Shown piece after piece: positions 43,301-43,589 of a stretch of 44,099 nt of DNA. The translations under genes and the position numbers were made by a program. The DNA comes from Baffinella frigidus. Taxonomy: Eukaryota; Cryptophyceae; Cryptomonadales; Baffinellaceae. Every line of letters begins with the position of its first letter. The stretch's first letter is position 1. Under the pieces are notes generated by a model. That model made no database searches and had not been told where the DNA came from. It was given only the letters and a program-made list of their open reading frames with translations. The stretch spans positions 702,389 to 746,487 of the forward strand of contig MU646376.1 of the NCBI GenBank assembly GCA_026770585.1. The letters run 5' to 3'.

Positions 43301-43588
43301 CCAAACCTCTCAACCGTGAACCATAAACCATAAACCATATACAATAAACCATATACAATTCACCATAAACCGTAAACAATAAACCGTACACCACAAATTA
43401 TAAGCCATAAATTCTGAACCCGAACCCCAAACCCTACACTCTCAACCATAAACACCAAACAGCAAACACCAAACACCAAACCACAAACCCCACCACCTAA
43501 ACCCCAAACCCTTACGCCTCCGGCAGATGATCCGGCCAAACTCTGAGACGCTCTTCACAGTTTTCTCGTCTCGCTCTCAGCAAGCCAC
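4582..43588 (+). CDS. Candidate giant gene: signal peptide, Ig-like domain, methyltransferase-like core, GT-A glycosyltransferase (32 candidate exons E1-E32)
   Basis: The model is secretory signal and Ig-like fold (E1), poorly resolved linker exons (E2-E5), class I methyltransferase-like core (E6-E10, possibly to E14), linker (E15-E20), then a GT-A glycosyltransferase (E21-E32). E6 to E27 join in continuous phase using AG acceptors and GT donors; E30 uses a GC donor. Intron phase was used to choose between alternatives at E20 and E29, and E27/E28 is unresolved. E11-E32 total 1658 nt (~552 codons) in 20.8 kb. Such a protein would act in the Golgi or secretory route on an extracellular glycan. 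It may be one gene or two adjacent genes split between E10 and E11. The E32 donor shows that it continues beyond the window. Confidence 0.6.
5130..5631. mobile_element. Composite foldback element inserted just after E1
   Basis: Perfect 11-bp ends ACGGGGGACTC / GAGTCCCCCGT. Inside are imperfect inverted arms (TTCGTGGCAGGG near 5143 and inverted near 5430) and a nested inverted pair CTCCGAGGTTGCTCAAATAG at 5456 and inverted to 5611. The interior block 5200-5400 is related to 5880-6075. Confidence 0.7.
5634..5783. mobile_element. Family A foldback element, copy 2 (target duplication GTAC)
   Basis: Same 150-bp palindromic structure as copy 1. GTAC flanks it at 5630-5633 and 5784-5787. One mismatch in the right terminus (CTGAGATGA). 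It abuts the end of the composite element 5130-5631. Confidence 0.9.
6160..7150. repeat. Interleaved duplicated blocks
   Basis: ACTGTCCATCTAAACGAT...GAATGGCTCCAAGC occurs at ~6195-6300 and ~6480-6585. GGAGTGYGGTAGCWTGGAGC occurs at 6398, 6676, 6984 and 7106. CCGGAAAAGACGATTTGGTC occurs at 6618 and 7042. A family-B element lies within. No gene is supported. Confidence 0.7.
6785..6922. mobile_element. Family B element (CCACACGGTGG termini)
   Basis: Ends CCACTCGGTGGACTACG and CCCACCGTGTGG. The interior contains CTTTCATCAAAAGTCAACTT and ACAATTAACTTGAAGGAT, as in the other copies. Confidence 0.8.
7234..7545 (+). repeat. GATA/GATG/GATT tetranucleotide arrays
   Basis: GATA units (7255-7310), GATG (7400-7440), GATA (7469-7490), GATT (7491-7517) and ATTC (7517-7540). 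The Ser/Ile-rich frames over this are artefacts. Confidence 0.92.
8293..8447 (+). CDS. E2: candidate exon
   Basis: The acceptor CTCGCCAG ends at 8292 and the donor GCG|GTGAAA starts at 8448. The frame reads [20 protein letters not shown] then [14 protein letters not shown], which is clearly protein-like, and ends in phase 0. The 5' end is uncertain: this acceptor gives entry phase 1, and an alternative AG at 8332 gives phase 2. Neither joins directly to E1, so an intermediate exon is missing. No family is recognised. Confidence 0.5.
8448..8720 (+). repeat. (CCCTACA)n-type heptamer array
   Basis: Starting one base after the E2 donor, CCCTACA units with CCCTGCA, CCCTATA and CCCTGAA variants run to about 8720. 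They read in other frames as [11 protein letters not shown]-type peptides, which are artefacts. Confidence 0.9.
8744..8832 (+). repeat. SINE-like family F, copy
   Basis: CTTCTTC-rich start, ATTACTCTCGA, AGTCTATGAGCCTGATCACG, GACCCGCCTCAGAAA. No A-tail or RNA polymerase III boxes are evident, so 'SINE-like' refers only to its oriented, non-palindromic form. Confidence 0.6.
9028..9460 (+). repeat. GATA-type tetranucleotide arrays in a duplicated unit
   Basis: Arrays at 9028-9162 and 9255-9462 each end ATAAACCCATTTGAGTTGG or close to it, then AGGGTCTAAGC and a CGTCATTTYGGCTGRCGACG block. A third such block at 8965-8995 shows the unit is repeated three times. Confidence 0.85.
9570..9870 (+). repeat. 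CCCTAAA/CCCTCAA/CCATAAA heptamers
   Basis: Mixed heptamers with a GATACATCACGAACCCTCAT interruption; nothing else is seen. Confidence 0.8.
9930..10068. mobile_element. Family B element inside an E3 copy
   Basis: CCACACGGTGGACTACGAAC to CCCACTGTGTGG, 139 bp. It interrupts the E3 copy that begins at 9888. Confidence 0.82.
10356..10427 (+). CDS. E3: candidate exon with strong pyrimidine tract
   Basis: A (CT)n tract and TGTGCAG precede 10356, and the donor CTG|GTACCC follows 10427. In phase 0 it reads [20 protein letters not shown] then SARL, in phase with E2. Four decayed copies nearby keep either this acceptor or this donor, which supports the boundaries. The other two frames are also open, so the reading frame is only likely. 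Confidence 0.5.
10622..10783. mobile_element. Family B element inside a SINE-like repeat
   Basis: CCACACGGTGG to CCCACCGTGTG with an internal partial duplication of GGACCTTTCATCAAA. The flanks AGGACCTGTGCCGAGAGTA (left) and AGAGAAGAAGAAGAG (right) are the two halves of an inverted family-F copy. Confidence 0.82.
11080..11109 (+). pseudogene. 30-nt duplicate of E4
   Basis: It is preceded by AACAG and followed by GTAGTG, with 22 of 30 bases matching E4. It could be a decayed copy or an alternative exon, since length and both splice sites are kept. Confidence 0.45.
11185..11214 (+). CDS. E4: candidate 30-nt micro-exon
   Basis: It is bounded by CTCCAG| and CTG|GTGGTG. Phase 0 gives [10 protein letters not shown] and phase 1 gives [10 protein letters not shown]. 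Phase 0 follows E3, while phase 1 suits E5 better, so the frame is unresolved. A same-length copy with matching boundaries lies at 11080-11109. Confidence 0.35.
11955..12065 (+). repeat. SINE-like family F, copy
   Basis: CTTTTCTTCTTC start, AATTGAGTGATCCCAAAGTC, TATGAGCC and GACCCGTCTCGGCAC. Confidence 0.65.
12095..12216. mobile_element. Foldback element H, copy 1
   Basis: 122 bp with ends GATAACTGAATCAGTTCC / GGGAACTGATTTAGTTATC. The right flank TTTCGAGATGAAG is shared with copy 2. Confidence 0.75.
12278..12460 (+). repeat. (CCCCAAA)n array with 15-N gap (12393-12407)
   Basis: About 25 near-perfect CCCCAAA units precede the E5 acceptor. Open frames across it are artefacts. Confidence 0.95.
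12468..12584 (+). CDS. E5: candidate exon, Ala/Ser/Pro-rich end
   Basis: Acceptor CACGCAG and donor GCTAGCG|GTACAA bound 117 nt. Phase 1 reads [20 protein letters not shown] followed by an Ala/Ser/Pro stretch; phase 0 is also open but Arg/Leu/Pro-rich. Exit phase does not match E6, so an exon is probably missing between 12585 and 14100. Confidence 0.4.
12775..13685. repeat. Cluster of GCGCGGAGGATCGGCATTCA repeats
   Basis: Units at about 12775-12830, 12930-13080, 13255-13290, 13450-13610 and 13612-13685 share GTGTAGGATGCGCGGAGGAT, CAGCTGTCGAAGGCTTTT and GCAATCGATTT. An inverted copy of the 20738 repeat (CCTCCAGCATTCTCGA) lies at 12838-12905. This fills the E5-E6 gap; no exon is supported. Confidence 0.7.
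14101..14149 (+). CDS. E6: short exon
   Basis: Acceptor ACGCAG| and donor CAGGG|GTAACC. The only open reading is phase 2 in and phase 0 out: [16 protein letters not shown]. It joins E7 in phase. A copy of its 3' end with the donor occurs at 14424-14438. Confidence 0.5.
14308..14420 (+). mobile_element. Family E element, truncated at right
   Basis: CTAGCTCTGGCCCAGTC to CAGCATGTCATCTTGACC. The right end is replaced by an E6 3'-end copy. Confidence 0.7.
14740..14871. mobile_element. Foldback element, AT-rich
   Basis: Inverted 22-bp ends AGGAAAACGGTTTTAATTTA / TAAATTAAAGCCGTTTTCCT, single copy in the window. Confidence 0.7.
15088..15253. mobile_element. Foldback element G, copy 1
   Basis: Arms GATCTCATCCGGACGAGTAT and its inverse, with the GTGTATCTT..AAGATACACC inner pair. 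It interrupts an E7 copy at 15079. Confidence 0.8.
15322..15423 (+). CDS. E7: N-terminal part of the methyltransferase-like domain
   Basis: It is 102 nt, phase 0 to 0, bounded by ACACAAG| and CTG|GTACCC. It reads [20 protein letters not shown], then [14 protein letters not shown], an amphipathic run that would sit just before the cofactor-binding strand in E8. Three partial copies surround it. Confidence 0.68.
16232..16277 (+). CDS. E8: first beta-strand of the methyltransferase-like fold
   Basis: Acceptor GGCAG| and donor CTCGCAG|GTTTCA, phase 0 in and phase 1 out. It reads [15 protein letters not shown], the strand and first part of SAM-binding motif I as seen in class I methyltransferases (hydrophobic-LDL-). 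If the donor is ignored the frame runs on as [11 protein letters not shown] into a family-C element at 16303. Confidence 0.65.
16303..16461. mobile_element. Family C element after E8
   Basis: Left end is CTATACAGCGGACTTCG (terminal CCAC altered) and right end GCCCGCTGTGTGG. It starts 26 bp after the E8 donor. Confidence 0.78.
16659..16830. mobile_element. Foldback element G, copy 2
   Basis: Same layout as 15088-15253: GATTTTGGTGTATCTTAAGG, AGATACACCTAAATCGGATT, and right arm AATACTCGTCCTGATGAGAT. Confidence 0.8.
16855..16983 (+). mobile_element. Family E element
   Basis: It runs from TGACTCAGTC through AAAGTTGACGGATTGGTACC to CGACTGAAGCATAG. A partial copy lies at 17303-17360. Confidence 0.7.
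17254..17862 (+). pseudogene. Decayed copies of E9
   Basis: 17254-17302 copies the 5' end with its GTGCAG acceptor. 17663-17705 reads [12 protein letters not shown] and 17822-17862 reads [13 protein letters not shown]; both lack the first half. All are separated by heptamers and TTTGGTT-rich sequence. Confidence 0.72.
17397..17476 (+). CDS. E9: helix and second strand of the methyltransferase-like fold
   Basis: Acceptor GGCGCAG| and donor GACGCG|GTTTTC, phase 1 in and phase 0 out. It reads [20 protein letters not shown] then PQLLDA. This is the helix after motif I and the acidic end of strand 2 that normally binds the SAM ribose (LLDSD). The join with E8 gives [12 protein letters not shown], two or three residues short of a normal Gly-rich loop. 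Confidence 0.7.
18046..18172. mobile_element. Foldback element I, copy 1
   Basis: TCACGGGAGGACCAAATCGT at the left and TCGATTTGGTCCGAAAGGGA at the right, with an inner GGGGCCGGATTCGACCCC palindrome. Confidence 0.72.
18434..18769 (+). CDS. E10: continuation of methyltransferase-like domain with large low-complexity insert
   Basis: Acceptor ATCCCAG| and donor GAAGCT|GTAAAC, phase 0 to 0, 112 codons. It begins [17 protein letters not shown], so E9/E10 reads [15 protein letters not shown] Glu/Gly/Arg/Lys-rich tract without family resemblance follows (about residues 15-90). The end is [20 protein letters not shown]. All three frames are open across the purine-rich tract, so a frameshift there would be hard to see. 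The partial copy at 18870-18990 supports the frame of the end. Confidence 0.6.
18870..18990 (+). pseudogene. Copy of the E10 3' end, split by a foldback element
   Basis: GCCTCCGGACGTTACAT (18870-18886) and TCGATCGGAGACTTCTCCGG (from 18962) correspond to adjacent E10 sequence. A truncated family-B element (18893-18960) separates them. A GTGGGA donor follows GCTGAC, as at the E10 end. Confidence 0.7.
18893..18960. mobile_element. Truncated family B element inside an E10 copy
   Basis: It has the left terminus CCACACGGTGGACTACGGAC and runs to TTAACTTCAAGGATC without a right terminus. Confidence 0.72.
18995..19250 (+). repeat. CCCTAAC/CCCCAAA heptamers
   Basis: They run on from the E10 copy; 19140-19240 is nearly pure CCCCAAA. 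Confidence 0.85.
19268..19400 (+). repeat. SINE-like family F, copy
   Basis: (CTT)n, TTACTCTCGATACATGTCC, GAGCCTTGAGTTGAGAGATA, AGTCTATGAGCC, GACCCGCCTCGGAAACG. Confidence 0.75.
19470..20135 (+). repeat. (CCATAAA)n arrays in a duplicated unit
   Basis: Two units (19412-19705 and 19690-20170) each contain GCTCGCGCTCGGGATCCT, TCAACATAAACC, then CCATAAA heptamers with CCATACA variants, then CACCACACCCC and AACACTAGGAGAGGAGACAC. The second array is about 320 bp. Confidence 0.92.
20223..20710. repeat. GTATACG-rich repeat cluster
   Basis: Repeated CTTCGTATACGTTGT and TGTATACTTGGTGATGTATG, ACTCTGG segments occur at 20223-20500 (interrupted by the family-A element) and 20625-20710. Between them (20570-20625) is a strong hairpin, GTATACGAGAACGGGGGCCG and its complement. 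Further copies: 25598-25665, 37150-37205 (inverted) and 39428-39505. Confidence 0.72.
20244..20410. mobile_element. Family A foldback element, copy 3 (target duplication AACC)
   Basis: 167 bp, with an extra ~17-bp partial duplication in the right arm. AACC flanks it at 20240-20243 and 20411-20414. It is inserted into a TATACGAAGACAA repeat, whose halves lie on either side. Confidence 0.9.
20738..20850 (+). repeat. Dispersed repeat L, copy 1
   Basis: CACTCGAGAATGCTGGAGGA, GGGGTTGTAAATAGTTGTAC and GTGACTGTGCTAATTTTGCA are shared with 40915-41035, and inverted with 12838-12905. Confidence 0.72.
21098..21238. mobile_element. Family B element
   Basis: CCACACAGTGGACTACGGAC to CCCACCGAGTGTGG, 141 bp, full-length in the E10-E11 intron. 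Confidence 0.82.
21958..22100 (+). repeat. Dispersed repeat K, copy 1
   Basis: GAGGCACGTCTTGCCCGGAT, GACGTGACCAAAATTGCTGA, CTTTTGGCGTGTTTCCT and CCCCGTAGTGTTCCGAG are shared almost exactly with 34183-34325. A diverged copy lies at 13345-13450. Confidence 0.75.
22433..22593. mobile_element. Family C element
   Basis: CCACACAGCGGGCAACG to GTCCGCTGTGTGG, 161 bp. The interior carries GGGTTGCCTACTGTAGGATC and CTTATCCGCAGGAGCCCCCC, as in 334-494 inverted. Confidence 0.82.
22830..22870 (+). CDS. E11: short exon
   Basis: TGTGCAG| to AACAG|GTTGTG, phase 0 in and phase 2 out, reading [13 protein letters not shown]. The final AG completes an Arg codon with the first base of E12, giving MVVNRQLVVGM. Function is unassigned; it could be part of the C-terminal half of the methyltransferase-like domain. 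Confidence 0.6.
22945..23127. mobile_element. Foldback element J
   Basis: Ends GAGCTATTCCGGTAGGTCTT and inverted, arms ~38 bp, extending more weakly to about 22913-23150. It lies between E11 and E12. Confidence 0.75.
23237..24235 (+). pseudogene. Decayed copies of E12
   Basis: 5' copies with CAG|GCA..CTTGTG lie at 23250-23280 and 23330-23375. 3' copies lie at 23713-23751 ([11 protein letters not shown]), 23842-23872 ([11 protein letters not shown] plus GTTTGA) and 24195-24225. The 23713 and 23842 pieces are two halves of one copy, split by an inverted SINE-like repeat (23755-23840). Confidence 0.72.
23490..23571 (+). CDS. E12: helix-rich exon
   Basis: GAGCAG| to TCCGG|GTGCGG, phase 2 in and phase 0 out. 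It reads [20 protein letters not shown] then AHFASVR, probably one or two helices. Four decayed copies lie on both sides. Joins to E11 and E13 keep phase. Confidence 0.65.
24245..24420 (+). repeat. (CACTGAA)n array
   Basis: Heptamers of ACACTGA and ACACTGC grade into CCCGAAA at the right end. Confidence 0.9.
24522..25340 (+). pseudogene. Decayed copies of E13
   Basis: ACAG|GTGTTGGCA starts recur at 24519, 24614 and 24720; the last continues as [13 protein letters not shown]. Internal or 3' pieces lie at 25082-25100 (TRDVYSG) and 25270-25335 ([14 protein letters not shown]). The intact exon is in the middle. Confidence 0.72.
24913..24988 (+). CDS. E13: exon, possible late strand of the methyltransferase-like fold
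   Basis: ATTCAG| to CCCCG|GTACAA, phase 0 in and phase 1 out, reading [20 protein letters not shown] then [20 protein letters not shown] resembles the late strand and helix of small-molecule or protein methyltransferases (gg-vylask-r). That is inference only. Confidence 0.65.
25340..25530 (+). repeat. (CCCCAAA)n array before E14
   Basis: Near-pure at 25405-25470, reaching the E14 acceptor. Confidence 0.9.
25532..25584 (+). CDS. E14: short exon
   Basis: ACCAG| to CAACGG|GTATCG, phase 1 in and phase 0 out, reading [17 protein letters not shown]. Joined to E13 it gives [17 protein letters not shown]. The other frames are also open, so the choice rests on phase continuity. Confidence 0.5.
25975..26093 (+). 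repeat. SINE-like family F, copy
   Basis: TTGTTC(TTC)n, ACTTTCGATACAGGTCCGAA, TTGAGTTGAGTGATACAAAA, GCGCACCTCGGAGACGTGAG. Confidence 0.75.
26129..26220. mobile_element. Hybrid family B/C element
   Basis: The left end CCACACGGTGGGCTTCGAGGG is the family-B type, while the rest (TTGCCTACCGTAGGGTCCTA to GCCCGCTGTGTGG) is family C. It is 92 bp. Confidence 0.72.
26260..26343 (+). CDS. E15: exon with Cys pair
   Basis: CGTGCAG| to TTTGAG|GTTCCA, 84 nt, phase 0 to 0. It reads [20 protein letters not shown] then LSYAGAFE. No family is recognised. An additional possible exon upstream (25776-25826, ending GCG|GTAAGG) did not fit as clearly and is not included. Confidence 0.6.
26345..27438 (+). repeat. 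Heptamer-rich introns around E16
   Basis: CCCTAAA-type units fill both introns. 27140-27215 is ten perfect CCCTAAA telomere-type units, and 26743-26765 is a short (AAAT)n. Confidence 0.9.
26910..26979 (+). CDS. E16: exon
   Basis: CAACAG| to CCCTCG|GTCTAC, phase 0 in and phase 1 out, reading [20 protein letters not shown] then LPL. A copy of its 5' end follows GGCAG at 26635 (THQSKPHSS). Unassigned linker between the two catalytic modules. Confidence 0.58.
27439..27525 (+). CDS. E17: exon
   Basis: GCGACAG| to TCGG|GTAAAC, phase 1 to 1. It reads [20 protein letters not shown] then ISSLELFS. The donor runs straight into a CCCTACA array. A decayed copy of the 3' end lies at 27671-27705. Confidence 0.62.
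27527..27960 (+). repeat. CCCTACA then CCCTAAA arrays after E17
   Basis: CCCTACA units run 27529-27660; perfect CCCTAAA units are frequent at 27840-27945. Confidence 0.9.
27979..28524 (+). pseudogene. Decayed copies of E18
   Basis: 27979-28050 copies the exon 5' part with its CACAG acceptor ([18 protein letters not shown]). 28494-28524 copies the 3' part (DAFMPYLAK with GTCTAG). 28364-28380 is a short scrap. The last copy abuts a foldback element at 28525. Confidence 0.74.
28227..28306 (+). CDS. E18: exon
   Basis: CCCAG| to GCAAAG|GTGGAA, phase 1 in and phase 0 out. It reads [20 protein letters not shown] then MPYLAK, giving [10 protein letters not shown] across the E17 junction. Confidence 0.62.
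28525..28684. mobile_element. Family E-related long foldback element
   Basis: Near-perfect hairpin of 160 bp with ends TAGCTCTGTCCCACT / AGTGGGACAGAGCTA and arms carrying CCGAAATTTCGTAGGT. The ends match family E. A related shorter copy is at 31757-31878, and an end fragment lies near 31905-32030. Confidence 0.85.
29033..29165. mobile_element. Foldback element I, copy 2 (opposite orientation)
   Basis: CCTTCACAGTCGGACCAAAT to CCCCTCCCGTGATGG. It is the reverse complement of copy 1, with the inner GGGGTCGAATCCGACCCC. Confidence 0.72.
29333..29800 (+). repeat. Heptamers with (CCAAACA)n core
   Basis: 29540-29760 consists of CCAAACA and CCCCAAA units. Confidence 0.9.
29931..30033. mobile_element. 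Family D element, diverged
   Basis: It has the GTGGCCAGTAGG, CATACGCCCTACCGTAGGG and GACCTGCCTAGGACC core, with ends ATCCCGTATGTGGCC / GGCCACATGGATAT. Confidence 0.72.
30167..30288. mobile_element. Foldback element H, copy 2
   Basis: Also exactly 122 bp: GATGACTGAATCTGTTC to GGGAACTGATTCAGTTATC, ~75-80% similar to copy 1 by eye. Confidence 0.75.
30713..30800 (+). repeat. 28-bp tandem repeat
   Basis: Three units of GGCGACCCGTAGACTTTTGG(CGAAATTT). It lies between two ~60-bp copies of the CAACCCTT..AACTGGGTCACC sequence (30625 and 30827). Confidence 0.82.
31160..31690 (+). repeat. Mixed heptamers, ending in (CCCCAAA)n
   Basis: 31190-31420 is irregular, with a duplicated ACACTATGCCG segment. 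31595-31690 is near-pure CCCCAAA. Confidence 0.85.
32486..32588 (+). CDS. E19: exon
   Basis: CGTGCAG| to CTACAG|GTATTG, phase 0 in and phase 1 out. It reads [20 protein letters not shown] then [14 protein letters not shown], with a hydrophobic run [10 protein letters not shown]. Partial copies are at 32320-32337 (5' flank) and 32797-32832 ([11 protein letters not shown]). Confidence 0.62.
32836..32940. mobile_element. Family D element
   Basis: 105 bp with ends TATCCCCTAAGTGG / CCACTTCAGGGATA and the CTACCGTAGGGCCCTAGGAC core. It lies between E19 and E20. Confidence 0.82.
33076..33110 (+). CDS. E20: short exon before the assembly gap
   Basis: TTTGGCAG| to ATCCGC|GTGTGG, phase 1 in and phase 0 out, reading [11 protein letters not shown]. 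Its first two bases complete an Asp codon with E19 ([13 protein letters not shown]). A second donor five bases later (GTGTG|GTAAAC) looks stronger but gives phase 2 and a stop in E21. I chose the first; another exon could lie in the gap. Confidence 0.5.
33240..34089. other. Assembly gap of 850 N
   Basis: It follows a CCCCAAA array (33185-33239), so the gap probably marks an unassembled heptamer array. The long open frames spanning it are artefacts. Confidence 0.95.
34183..34325 (+). repeat. Dispersed repeat K, copy 2
   Basis: It starts ACTCGGGAGGCTTTGAAGCA and is about 90% identical to 21958-22100, so this family may have been active more recently than most. Confidence 0.75.
34357..34470 (+). 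repeat. SINE-like family F, copy
   Basis: TTGTTCTTCTTC, GTACTCTCGATACAGGACC, GTTGAGTGATACCATAGTCT, GCCCGCCTCGAAAAA. Inverted partial copies are at 10583-10800 (split) and 23755-23840. Confidence 0.75.
34665..34729 (+). CDS. E21: start of the GT-A glycosyltransferase domain
   Basis: TTTTGCAG| to ACACG|GTACTC, phase 0 in and phase 2 out. It reads [20 protein letters not shown] plus T. RDRLHALK corresponds to the 'NRDRL..L' segment right after strand 1 of this bacterial glycosyltransferase family, as I recall it. A partial copy lies at 34864-34905. Confidence 0.72.
35468..35544 (+). CDS. E22: GT-A strand with conserved NxxSTYPPL motif
   Basis: ACTAG| to GGCAG|GTTCAC, phase 2 in and phase 1 out. 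It reads [20 protein letters not shown] then QLLEA. In bacterial relatives the equivalent is 'vvIiDNnSTYPPLleyl', the strand-loop that binds the nucleotide-sugar base. Asp-Asn of the family is replaced by Val-Asn-Arg-Gly here. Confidence 0.78.
35600..36374 (+). pseudogene. Decayed copies of E22 3' end
   Basis: Copies at 35618-35653, 36188-36225 ([14 protein letters not shown]) and 36338-36373 carry the end of E22. Two of them keep GAGGCAG|GTTCAC or GTTGAC. They are separated by a CACTGAA array (35670-35998) and a foldback segment. Confidence 0.72.
35670..35998 (+). repeat. (CACTGAA)n array
   Basis: About 45 ACACTGA-type units with a higher-order repeat (CCCCGAACAATGAACACTGA) in the second half. 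Confidence 0.92.
36460..36555 (+). repeat. (CCCCAAA)n array before E23
   Basis: It runs up to the E23 acceptor. Confidence 0.9.
36564..36631 (+). CDS. E23: GT-A domain exon, Cys-rich
   Basis: CCCACAG| to ACCCAG|GTGCGT, phase 1 in and phase 0 out, reading [20 protein letters not shown] then TQ. It sits where a short loop before strand 3 is expected and looks like a lineage-specific insert. Confidence 0.65.
36960..37001 (+). CDS. E24: 42-nt GT-A domain exon
   Basis: TGCGCAG| to AAGAAG|GTGACT, phase 0 to 0: [14 protein letters not shown]. It probably contributes the strand before the donor-site helix. The upstream 100 bp is a T-rich tandem of GGTGTGTTTTTCGTTGTGAA-like units that also serves as pyrimidine tract. 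Confidence 0.65.
37555..37800 (+). repeat. ~20-bp tandem repeat GAAAGTTGACGCCTTTTCCT
   Basis: About 12 units with CGCC/CTCC/CTCA variants precede E25. The GAAAGTTGAC core also occurs at 38365-38390, next to an E25-like scrap. Confidence 0.92.
37814..37858 (+). CDS. E25: 45-nt GT-A domain exon
   Basis: GGTGCAG| to TACGCG|GTGAGA, phase 0 to 0: [15 protein letters not shown]. It leads into the TDPDI strand of E26 (NNFYAVTDPDI), as in family members reading 'yyvlTDPDl'. Related scraps around 37503-37540 and 38296-38330 share the CGT..GCCAACAATGG core. Confidence 0.65.
38098..38236. mobile_element. Family B element
   Basis: CCACTCGGTGGACTACGAAC to CCCACCGTGTGG, 139 bp, between E25 and E26. A further left-end fragment (CCACGCGGTGGACTACGGAG) lies at 37231-37250. 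Confidence 0.82.
38413..38449 (+). CDS. E26: catalytic DxD-type motif exon (TDPDI)
   Basis: GGGCAG| to TCAGCAG|GTGCAT, phase 0 in and phase 1 out: [15 protein letters not shown] is the metal/nucleotide-binding DxD equivalent of this GT-A family. At 37 nt this motif has its own exon. Decayed copies at 38566-38591 (AVAFDFSA plus GTGCAT), 38763-38791 and 38884-38915 follow it. Confidence 0.75.
38458..38746. mobile_element. Two family E elements in inverted orientation
   Basis: 38458-38565 reads forward (TAGCTCTAAAGTTGACGG to GAGGCAGAGCA). 38602-38746 reads reverse (CTCTGCCTCACTCC to ACTGAGACAGAGCTAG). They flank a copy of the E26 3' end. Confidence 0.78.
38566..38915 (+). pseudogene. Decayed copies of E26
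   Basis: GTCGCCTTCGACTTCTCCGC|TGGTGCAT (38571-38598) is nearly identical to the E26 3' end and donor. TCATTTGACTTCCCAGCAG (38763-38781) and a weaker copy near 38884 follow. Their order with inserted elements (38602-38746) suggests repeated rounds of duplication and insertion. Confidence 0.68.
39145..39930 (+). pseudogene. Multiple copies of E27, including one nearly full-length
   Basis: 39285-39318 reads [11 protein letters not shown] before a stop. 39843-39931 is a long copy ([20 protein letters not shown] then WRTDVIP, followed by GTGGGC). Shorter WRTDVIP copies are at 39706-39735 and 39797-39822. The 39843 copy has an open frame and might be used as an alternative exon. Confidence 0.75.
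39554..39657 (+). CDS. E27: GT-A acceptor-site exon with WRTDVIP
   Basis: GTGCAG| to ATTCCG|GTATGT, phase 1 in and phase 0 out. It reads [20 protein letters not shown] then [14 protein letters not shown]. In bacterial relatives the counterpart is '-dfl..l...l..y...-KVGlsLrIDDLP'. Five further copies of parts of this exon lie between 39145 and 40100. Confidence 0.72.
39995..40098. mobile_element. Family D element abutting E28
   Basis: 104 bp with ends TATCCCTTAAGTGG / CCACTTGAGGGATA. The right end touches the frame of E28. Confidence 0.85.
40100..40182 (+). CDS. E28: GT-A exon abutting a foldback element; 5' end unresolved
   Basis: The frame begins [20 protein letters not shown], then DAEANCP, with donor CCGAG|GTGACT (phase 2 out). 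The first seven residues repeat the end of E27. A family-D element ends two bases earlier (40098), and its inverted repeat supplies an AG (40092-40093) that would be in phase. Using it would duplicate WRTDVIP in the protein. Alternatively E27 uses an earlier donor (GAATGC|GTCGGC). Confidence 0.55.
40332..40505 (+). CDS. E29: GT-A domain exon
   Basis: The donor ATGGCG|GTCTGT (phase 2) is firm. The acceptor GTGCACAG| at 40331 was chosen because it matches E28 phase. It gives [30 protein letters not shown], then [20 protein letters not shown] and RNGLSEW. A shorter version from GATGCAG at 40421 is possible but is out of phase with E28. A partial copy ([15 protein letters not shown]) lies at 40645-40690. 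Confidence 0.58.
40915..41035 (+). repeat. Dispersed repeat L, copy 2
   Basis: CACTCGAGAATGCTGGAGGA through GCAGCGTTACGTGACCAATC. It lies in the E29-E30 intron. Confidence 0.72.
41139..41965 (+). pseudogene. Decayed copies of E30
   Basis: 41139-41170 copies the exon start with its TTTCAG acceptor (SPGGRVVS, then a stop later). 41660-41697, 41752-41782 and 41920-41958 copy the AAIDTTFEA end. These are interspersed with a CCATAAAAGTATT-containing repeat. Confidence 0.75.
41435..41492 (+). CDS. E30: AIDTTF motif exon with GC-AG intron
   Basis: CATGCAG| to TTCGAG|GCAAGC, phase 2 in and phase 0 out: [19 protein letters not shown]. 'IDTTF' is the hallmark near the catalytic base of this GT-A family ('ApIDTTFaLYr'). 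No GT follows the exon; GCAAGC fits the minor GC-AG donor class. Copies at 41663-41693, 41755-41778 and 41923-41956 keep GAGGCA or CAAGCA at the same place. Confidence 0.75.
42105..42234 (+). repeat. CCCTAAA/CCATAAA heptamers
   Basis: They end at the acceptor of the first E31 copy (ACCAG). Confidence 0.85.
42316..42475. mobile_element. Family C element inside an E31 copy
   Basis: CACACAGCGGGCTACC to GTCCGCTGTGTGG. Flanks share ~20 bp of E31-derived sequence (ATGGCCCCGTATGCGTCAA left, ATGGCCCTGTATGCGTCAA right). Left-end scraps of the same family lie at 25006, 38924 and 42970. Confidence 0.82.
42793..42924 (+). CDS. E31: C-terminal part of the glycosyltransferase
   Basis: TATGCAG| to CGCAAG|GTGTGT, 132 nt, phase 0 to 0. 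It reads [40 protein letters not shown], then YYRK. It aligns by eye with bacterial '-iRta-PY-arHlpWY-d---l-eEe-yY', so DTTFE/VCKSSF continues the motif from E30. His-Val-Asp-Trp replaces the usual His-x-Pro-Trp. Confidence 0.78.
43084..43215 (+). mobile_element. Family E element
   Basis: ATCTCAGTCTATTTGGGCCC to GACTGAAGCAGAGCTAG, with the shared GAGTTGACGGATGTGTACTA core. It lies between E31 and E32. Confidence 0.78.
43290..43515 (+). repeat. CCATAAA and CCAAACA heptamers before E32
   Basis: Irregular units of AACCATAAACCATATACAAT type. Confidence 0.85.
43527..43588 (+). CDS. E32: last exon in the window
   Basis: CGGCAG| to GCCAC|GTAACC, phase 0 in and phase 2 out: [20 protein letters not shown]. 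Only this frame is open and it matches E31. Family members end soon after the equivalent point, so the stop codon is probably in the next exon, beyond the window. Confidence 0.58.
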
Positions 43589-43589
43589 G

